DNA from: Sarcocystis neurona
Lineage: Eukaryota > Apicomplexa > Conoidasida > Eucoccidiorida > Sarcocystidae
DNA length: 64,000 bases
Reading direction: 5' to 3'
NCBI GenBank assembly: GCA_000727475.1
Contig: KL647297.1
Span: forward strand, 2,747,577 to 2,811,576
A model generated the notes under the pieces. The model saw only the letters and a list, made by a program, of their open reading frames with translations. It ran no database searches and was not told the origin of the DNA. Positions 45,301-54,300 of this stretch are shown here, one piece after another (within the stretch, counting starts at the first letter, position 1; the number at the start of each line of letters is the position of its first letter). The position numbers and the translations under genes were made by a program.

Positions 45301-48300
45301 CACGGGCAGCAGCAAAGTTGTTGCTGCAGCTGCAGGGCCGGCGACTGCTGCTGCTTCTGGACAGCAAACAAATGCGACACCAGCAACGCAGCACGGCAGG
45401 GGCACTGGGAAGGTACGAGAATAACAAGCTGCGGCTCACACCGCAGTTCGCCAGCATGCATGTGCGTGACTTCGTCAACCCCGTCTTATTATAAGCGACG
45501 CCCACATCTGTATATAAAATATGTGGATATATGTTCATGTTAACATTCATATAGATACATGTGTACACCCGTCTGTATATATATTATATTCATGTGTACA
45601 CATTTATTCATGTGCATACGTGTGTAGACACATATCCTTCTCTGTGTATACGTGTGTGTGTCTATATATGTATACATGTATATTTCTGTACACCGTAGGC
45701 ATACGCAGAGGTGTCTCATACATATACATATACACACATATATATATATGTGTACGTATATATATGGCTTCTGTGCGTATGTATGTGTGTGTGTGGTGTA
45801 TATGGCTGTATGTCTATATGTGTTTTTCTTGGGACACTAGATATGTATAGTAGCTTTTCTGTGTGTTTGGGTGGTGTGTATGGATGTGTGTCTATATATG
45901 TTTTTGTTTGTGGCACTACATATATATAAATGTACGACGTGCATGCATGCATTTGCACTCGTATAGGGAGAGACGTACATATGTTGGGTACACGTACTAG
46001 TACATAGTCGAAGACTGTTGTCTTTTATGGCGATTTGCTTCGTAAGGCTGCTTCTTTTACGACTGCGTCGGATGAAGGAGAACGTTGCTGCTGTCGTTTA
46101 CTGTTCGCGCCTACGGGTGTAGCGGTCCTGCAGCCGCTGTTTTTGAGGTGCCGGTGATCCTGCAGCTGGTGCTGCGCTGCTGTTGCTGTTGCGACTGCGT
46201 TGTTGTCAGCATGGCTACTGTTCTCGCGCTGCTGCCGGTGGCGTCGCTGCCGCTGCCGCTTGATATTTTGGTGAGGAGGTGCTGCTGCATCAAACTCGCT
46301 GCTCTGGCCCTGCGCTGGCTGGTGCTGTGACTCCTGAGGAGGAGCAGTCGAAGCAGTGCTGCTGCTGCTGCAGCACTGGGCGGGGGTTGTGCTGCTGCTG
46401 CTGCCGCTGCAGCGCCGCCTTGTGAAGTTGTTTCTTTAAGGCTTGTGTTTACGCCCGCGGTGCTGCTGCTGGTGCTGCTCTTTTGGTTTCCCCCGCGCAC
46501 GTCGTCGCTCCCACCTGCTGCTGCAAGGCGACGTACGCAGCTGCGATTGCTTCTGCTGGCAGGCTGCAGCTGTGTGCCGCTGTTTTTTTAGTGCGCTGCT
46601 GCTGCGACTGCTGCTGTCCACGCGCTGCTGCAGCTGCTGCATCGTGGACAGAAATGGAGTGCTGCTGCAGGGCTCTTTGCAGCGGTTGCTGCTGCTGCTG
46701 TTGCCGTTGCTGCTGCGGCTCGACGTCAGCGAGTGACTCGAGGTTATGTGTTTTGCTGCTGTTGCATACAGGCCGAGCTCTGCAGCGTGGGGAGCGCAGG
46801 AGGAGGAGGTGCAGCTGCAGCAGAAGAGGCTGGGACCGCCGCAGGTGGCAATAAACGGCGAGACAGGCGCACTGGTGCTGCTTCTTCATCTGCCTCCCCC
46901 TCTGCTGCTGCTGCAGCGGAGCATGAGCCGCAACTGCTGCAGCAAAATGCAGGCAGCTTCGCGCGTGCTGCTGCTACTGGTGCTGCGGCCGCTGGTGGAA
47001 GTACGCATCTTCCGTCGTCGGGTGCGGGTCCTGCGGCTGTTGCCGACGCGACGGCGGCGGTGAGAAGTCGCCACGCGACGCAGCAGCAGCATCAGAGGAA
47101 TGAGCAACAGCTCCGCAGTGCACGTCCAGGGTCGGCTGCTGCTGCTGCTGCAGGAGGACGAGCAGGAGCCGAGGGGGATGGGTGCAACAGCAACAGCGTT
47201 CGGGAGGGGGCTGCTGCCGCAGTGTCGTCTGCGCATGCGGGGGCCAGCAGCAGCGGCAACGGCAAAAAGCAGCTTCATAGCAGCAGCAGCAGCAAGCCGT
47301 CGTCCCTGCTGGATGCTGCCGCTGCACCAGCAGTTCACGTTGACGGCAGGAGGAAGACTCCCCCCGCTGCGACTGCTGTAGCGTCGACAGCAGCGTGGGG
47401 GTCAGGCGGTGGCCTTCGGCAGCAGCAACTGCAACAGCAGCAGCAGGAAACAGTTGCTGCGGCCTGCAGTCGGTCGAGTTCTGCTGCATCCCCGCAGAAG
47501 AAGCATGCGGCTTCGCAGGGGCGTTCAGTGGAAGGGCTGTTTTTTCTTCTTCAGCAGCAGCACGCGGAGGGCGACGGCAGCGGCAGCAGCAAGCGAGGGG
47601 GGGAGAAGCAGCAGCAGCAGCAGACTGGCGCCGCGAATAACGGAGAGGCGGCTTCGGCGCCAGCTGCTCCTGGTGGTGGGGGCGCAGCAAAAACAGCGGC
47701 AGTCGCGAGGAAGGATGGAACGAGTTCGCGAAGCAGCAGCAACAGCAGCAGCAAGAGCTGCAGCAGCAGAGCAGCAGCACCTGCCACCTGGGCCTCCGTT
47801 GCTGCGGGTCATGCAAGCGGTGGCACTGCTGCAGCGCGGGCGGGGACTCACGCTGCCGCGGCGCAACAGCAGCAGCAAAGCAGCAGCAGCGTTTGCATTG
47901 TGGTGCCTGTTGGTTTTAAGGGAACAACTGCAGGAGGGACGGGTGCTGCGGCATCAGCAACTATGCAGCAGCAGGGCAGCAGCACCATTGCAGGAGGGGG
48001 AGGAGGAGGCGGAGCGAGCATCGGTCGGCGAGGCCGGAGTGCTGCTGCTGTTGCAGCTGCCGCGTCGTCTTCGTCCCCACAGCAGCAGCAGCAGCCGCAT
48101 GCGTCTTTGCTGCTGAGTGTCGCCGCGGGTCTCACGAACCAAGCGCAGCAGCAGAAGCAGAAGCAGGAAATGAGCAGCAGAACCCAAGGGCATATGCCTG
48201 TCGGTGCTGCAGCCTCGAAGCGTCAACAACACCGCTTTCTGCAGAACGCTATATCCACCAGAAAGACTTCTGCCCCTGGTGCTGGTGCTGCTGCTGGGGA

Positions 48301-51300
48301 GGAGGAGGCGTCGGTTGCTGCTTCAGCTGCTGCTGCAGGAGGAGGAGATGGAGAAGAGAAGGAGAGTCGCAGCGGCAATCAGCTGACCGCAGCTGCAACA
48401 GCAGCAGCGAAGGACAGCGCAGAGACTGAACAGCAGCCGCAGCAGCAGTGGGCAGCGGAAGCTGCTCCTGCTGCGAACGATTCTGCTGGTGCAGCAGGTG
48501 GGAGCAGCGGCGTGGAGGGAGACACACAAGCCGCAGGAGACGCAGCAGCAGCAAAGCAGGAAAGCCAAAGCAGCAGCAAAAAAATGATATCGCAGCAACA
48601 GCAACAGCAGGAGCGGCAGGCCGATGGCGTGTGCTGGGACGAGGAAGGCCGTCCTGCAGGCGCAGCAGCAAAAGCAGGTCCAGCAGCGTCTTACGCTTCT
48701 GCTGCTGCTGCTTGTGCTGCACGTCAGCCGACTGCTGCTGGTGCACGCGAGGATGCAGCAGAGGGAAGGAGAGAGGAAGAGCAAGGAGAGGGGAACAGCG
48801 GCAGCAGCGAAGACAAAGAATTGCTGTCTTTTTCTGCAGGAGCAGCGACAGCAGCAGCATCAAAACCGCCCTGTGAAGAAGCCCCGTACCCACGTGGTGC
48901 TGCCTTTTCTCCTCTAACGGTGTTGCTGCCCTTCCCTCGAGGCAGGACCCCACAGCAGCAGCAGCGCAGCGACAGCAATGTCAGCGATAGCAACAACAGC
49001 GACAGCAACAATAGCGACAGCAACAACAGCGACAACAACAACAGCGCCAGCGGCAGCAGGGCCAGCGGCAGCAGGGCCAGCGGCAGCAGGGCCAGCGGCA
49101 GCAGCGACGCTAGCAGCAGCAGCAGCAGTGAGGAGGACAGGATGCGGCGTGAGGGAGCGAGCGGCGACGGCGAGGAGGGTATCAGCAGCAACAGTTCGCC
49201 TGGGGGTTGTTTTGCTGCTGCGCTTCATGCGTCTGCATCTCCGGGAGCCGCGTCGGGAACGTGCGGCACTTCCGAATTTGCTTCAGCGTGCACCTCGCCA
49301 ATTTCAGCAGCCACCCACGTTGTGTGGCATTCGCCTTTGTATGTGGCGGCGTGGAAGGAGGCTCTGTCGATGAGCAGCAGCAGCAGCAGCGGAGGGGAGG
49401 GTGGCGGCAGCAGCAGCAGCGAGAGTCAGGATGGCGTGTGCGGCGAGACGTCTGCAGCAGCAGCAGTGTCGATGCCACCCCCGCGGACTCCACGGGCGCA
49501 GCAGCAGCAGCAGCAGCATGAACGTGGCAGCAGCGGCGACATCGCAGGGGCAGCGGCGCTCGCGCTGTCGGACTTCGCTGACGAAGAAGAAGCCGCAGGA
49601 GCAGGCGGAGGCGCACGCGCAGCAGCGGCAGCGTTCGCAGATGTTGCCGCAGCAGGAGCTGGGGAGAACGGCGCTGCAACAGCTGTGGAGGAGTCTGCGG
49701 CGCTCCGCAGCAGCTATGACCTGCTCGCAGCGGAAGCAGCAGCCGGGAGAAGCGGCGGTGGAGCCGCAGCAAAAATACAGCCGGACAGCGGGGGCCTGCA
49801 GCAGCCACGGCACAGTGCTGGAGCGTCAGCAGGAGAAACGGAACGCAACGCGGAAAACAGCAGCAACAGCAGCCACCTAGCTGCGCGATCTGAAGGAGGA
49901 GCAGGAGGAGTGGCAGCAGCAGCAGGAGGACGAGGACGTCGCAGCAGCAGTTTCTGCAGCAGCGCGTCACCGTACTTAGGGCGACTTTGCACACCAGGTA
50001 CAGCCGTCTTGCATGCGTTGCTTCCTCCACTCGCAAGGCAGCAGCAGCAGCAGCACAACAGCAGCAGCACAACAGCAGCCACGCTGTCGCCAGGTATTGT
50101 CGGCGCGCGCCCTGCGGGTGCGCACCAGTATCTGCATGCGTCGCTGACGTCAACGGGTCTGTTACAGCAGCAGCAGCAGCACTACGTCCAGACAGCTGCC
50201 GCAGCAGCAGCGCAGCAGCCTCCTCTACTGCCACTGCCTCCTGCGGCGTATCAGCAGCAGCCACCAGCAACGACGGCAGCAGCGCTTCAAACAGCTACGG
50301 CCCTCTCTGCCTCCATGCGCAGCGCAACAGCAGCAGCAGCGGCAGCCGGCAATCCTGCTCGTCCAGCAGCAACAGTGTCAGCAGCAGGAGGAGGAGCAGC
50401 AGCAGCGCCTGTGACGTACTGTGCGCCTCCTGCAGCCGCATCTCTCGCAAATTATCCACCCCTGCAGGCTGCTGCAGAACGAGGCGGTGGAGGAGGAGGC
50501 GCAGGGAAAGCAGCAACGGTGAAAGGTGGAGCAACAGCGGAACTGCCGACAATCGAATCTGCTGCTGTAAGCAGTAGCAGCAGCCACGTAGAAAGCCAAC
50601 CTCTGCGTCGCAGCAGCAGCGGTCCCCGCTCTCCTCTTCGACGCAGCTCTGGGCTGGCAGCAGCTGCACGCGTCCCTGCTGTAACTGGCAAAGCAGTAGC
50701 AGCAACAGCAACAGGGCAGCAGGAGCAGCGTGGCGGAGGAGTGGCGCAGCAGCAACAGGTTCCTGTGATGCTGCAGCAGCAGCGACAGCAGCGTGGGGTC
50801 GCGCACCAACTCCAGCAACAGCAGCAGCAAGGGTACTGCTGGATCTTGCCTGCTGCTGCTGCTGCAACGGCAACAACGCAGGGCGATGATGAGACTGCAG
50901 CAGCTCTCCCGACAGCAGCAGCAGGAGCAGCAGGGGGATACGGCGCTACTCCTCGCTACAGCAGCAGTAGTGGAAAGGGGCTGCTGCTTGCTGCAGCAGG
51001 CCGCAGCAGGGACAACAGTGCCAGCAGCGTGCTCGGTGGAGCAAGTGCCATTACAGCAGCAGGAGCTGCAACAGCAGACAACAGTGTCACTTCAAGCGCC
51101 AGCAGCAGCAGCAGAACGTCGTCGGGGATTCTGTCGCAGTGTGACCGAAAAGAGCCCTTCAGGAAACCTGCAGAGAACAACAGCAGCGCGCAGCAGCAGC
51201 AGCACCAAGTCCCCATTAGCGAGTGCGTACTGCAGTCGCCCCGGCTGCAGTACTGCTTCGCTGCTGACCCAGAGGGGTCCCTAGGTACCGTTGCTGGAGA

Positions 51301-54300
51301 AGCAGGAGCTGCGGCAGATGTAGCAGAAAGAGGTGGGAAAGGCTGCACCAGCAGTTTGTTTGCTGGCCTAGCATCTGCTGCTGTTGCTCCTAGAGCGGAA
51401 CAGGAAAAGGGAATTACACGCGTTGTTGCTGTTGCAGAACGAAAGGACAACTTTTCCTTGGACCGTCTTGGTGCAGGTGCTTCTGCGGCGCGTGCAGAGA
51501 CGTACGCAGACGCCGTGCTGCTGCAGGGGCTGCAGCAGCAGCAGAAGCAGCAGCGAGCGGCGTTGCATGGGCAGCAGCAGCGAACGGCGATGCACATCGC
51601 TGCAGCAGGGGAGAGCCTGTCGGGATACGTCGCACCAGAAGGTGCAGCAGCGTGCAAGACAACAAAGGACGATGGCAGCAGCGCTACCTCTGCATTTCCC
51701 GACGGCGCTGCTGCAGAGGAGGAAGAAGAGTTTTTCGACGTGCCAGGCTTAGATGATGCCCTCGGGCTCTTCGCCTGTCCAGCTGTTGCTCCCCCTGTTC
51801 CGCTCTCTGCTCCGTACTGTTCTCGTCCAGCGGAGCAGCCAGAGCAGCAGGTGCGTGCCGCAGCAGCCAGCAGCAGTGCGATGGCATTGCCGCTGCAGCT
51901 ACCCACGAACGAAGCGCCTGTGACACGCGAGTACGTGCGGGCCGCAAGCGGGGCTGATGCGAATGTTGCATCGTCAGGAGCCGCAGCAGGAGCAGCGGGA
52001 GGCGGAGCGGCAGCAGCAGCAGCAGCAGAGAGCTTCTTGAAACAGCAGGAGGTACTGCAGCACGACCAGCAGCAGCAGCAAAGCAGCGGCGGCGATTCGT
52101 CTTTCTCGTCATTTTCCCATGCGTCACTTCTCTCGTTTTCGGGATCCGCTGGGCGTAGCAGCAGCCTTGCCGCACCAGCGACGCGTCCCTTCGAGGGCAC
52201 CGTCGGAGGGGGAGCGCTAGATGTATGCAGCAGCAGCGGCAACAACAGAAGAAGCGACCACCAAGCGCAGGCGTGGGAGAGGAGAAACGACAAGCGCGAT
52301 ACTGGAGCCGCTCCTGCTGCTGCTGCAGGGAGAGGAGGATTCGGGTGCAATAGCAGCGGAAGAGCCGAAGAAGACAAGGCAGCTTCTTTCCCGCTCACGA
52401 GTTTGCAGGCGACGAGTTTGTTCTCTGCTGCTGCTGCTGCAGCGTCAGGAGGAGGAGGAGCACCTCGACGAACAGGACGCACAGCAGGCGGAGAAGCGGG
52501 CGGCAGAGCCACAGGAGTGGGAGGAAAAGGAGCAAGCGCTGCTGCTACGGCGGCGAGGCAGGCTGCAGCAGCTGCTGCTGCGGCTCTCGCTGCTGCTGCT
52601 GGAGCCCGTTACGTATCGCCTGGCATTCTCCCCTTCACACGCTGCAATCCACGTGCCACTGCTGCCCCGGGGCTCCTCGATATTACTCTAGGCCCAGGCG
52701 TTGATATACCTGCTCCTTGCGAACAGCAGCCGCAGCAGCCGCAGCAGCAGGTGCAGCAACCGCGGCATCAGCAGCAGCAGCAGGAGCAAGTGAGCGTGGA
52801 GACGCCGCAGCTGCAGCAGTTCTTGCAGCAGCAGCAGCAGAGACAGGGAACTGTTTGTCTACAGCAGCAACAGCAGGGGGCGGTGGTGTCGCAGCAGCAG
52901 CAGACTGCGTTGCTGCTGTCGCCTTCTGCAGCAACAGGGCTGTTGCTTTCGCAGCAGCAGCAGCTGCTGCAAAAGCATCAGCAGCAGCAGCAGCTGGGCG
53001 CAGGGCTGCTGGAGCAGCAGCAGCTGCCGTTCTCAGCTAGCTTCGTTGGGGGCTGCGGCACCGCTGCCACGGGAGCAACAGCAGCCGGCTTAATCGCTGG
53101 TGTGGGAGAAGAAGCAAGCGTGCGCATGCAGCAGCAGGAGCAGCAGGACGGGCTGCTGTGGAAGCAGGAGAATAGCAGCGGGAGAGCAGCAGCAGCGTAT
53201 CGCTCGAAAGAAGAAGCTTTGAAAGAAGAGTTGCTACGCATGCAGGCTGCTAGAAGCAGCAGCAGCAGCAGCCAAGCAGCAGCAGACGTGCCGCAGCTCT
53301 CGCAGCAACGACCCTCGGCCTTTGCTGCAGGAGGAGCAGCAGCCGCAGCAGTGCTCGACAGAAACCCGTTGGCGTCACCCGCTGGAGCAGCAGGAGCAGC
53401 AGGAACAGCAGGAGCCCTGAGAGCAGGAGCAGCAACAGCTGCAGGCGCTGCCGGTCGAGACGCGGCAGTTGCTGTTTCTTCTTCTTCTTTGTGGAGTCTT
53501 CCGCTGCAGTGTACCAGTGGCGGCAGCGCAGTAGCTGACTCGCGTTTAGATGCAGGACCGGCGCTGCTGAAACTGCTGCAGCTGATGCCGGTGCGGCAGC
53601 AACAGCAGCAGCGCAGGGAACAGCAGGAGCTGGAGGCGTCGTTGCAACAGAGAGAAAAGGCAGGGCAGCAGGCGGGCGATCCGCAGCAGCGGCACGCGCT
53701 GCATCTGCGACCGGGAGAGCAGCTGCTGCACCAGCTGCAACGGGAACACCGGAGCGAAAGCTGCAGCAGCTTGGGCAGCACCAGCAGCGTCCAGGGGGAG
53801 GGCCGTGCTGCTTCGACGCAGGATACTCTCAACAACAGCAGCAGCACCAGCGACAACTGCAACGCCAACAGCGACGGCTTCTACAGCAGCAACAGCAGTA
53901 GCAGTCGTACAGCTTTCGAAGTCGCTGCTGGCAATGCGGGCAATATGAGTTTCTCGTCTTTGCGTCGTGGAGAGGCGGGGGACCGTGTGAGCAGCAACAG
54001 CAGCAGCGGCAGCACGCCGCCTTCAAATAGTGGCAGCTGCTCGCTATTTCGTGCGGAGGCACCAGCAGAAGGGGAAGCTTCGTCGCTTGCAGCTACAGGG
54101 AAGGTCGAGGCGGCGTCCGCAGCAGCAGCAGGAGCAGCAGATGGCAGTGGTGCTGCTGGAAGAGAGGAGCCGCGTGCGACGGCAGAGAGAGCCGCAGGGG
54201 AAGGCAGACAGTACACAGGAGCTGCTGCTGCAGCAGAGGTAGGAGGAGGAGTGAAAAAAGCAGCAGCAATCACAGGAAGGAAACCGTCGCGCGTAGCAGG

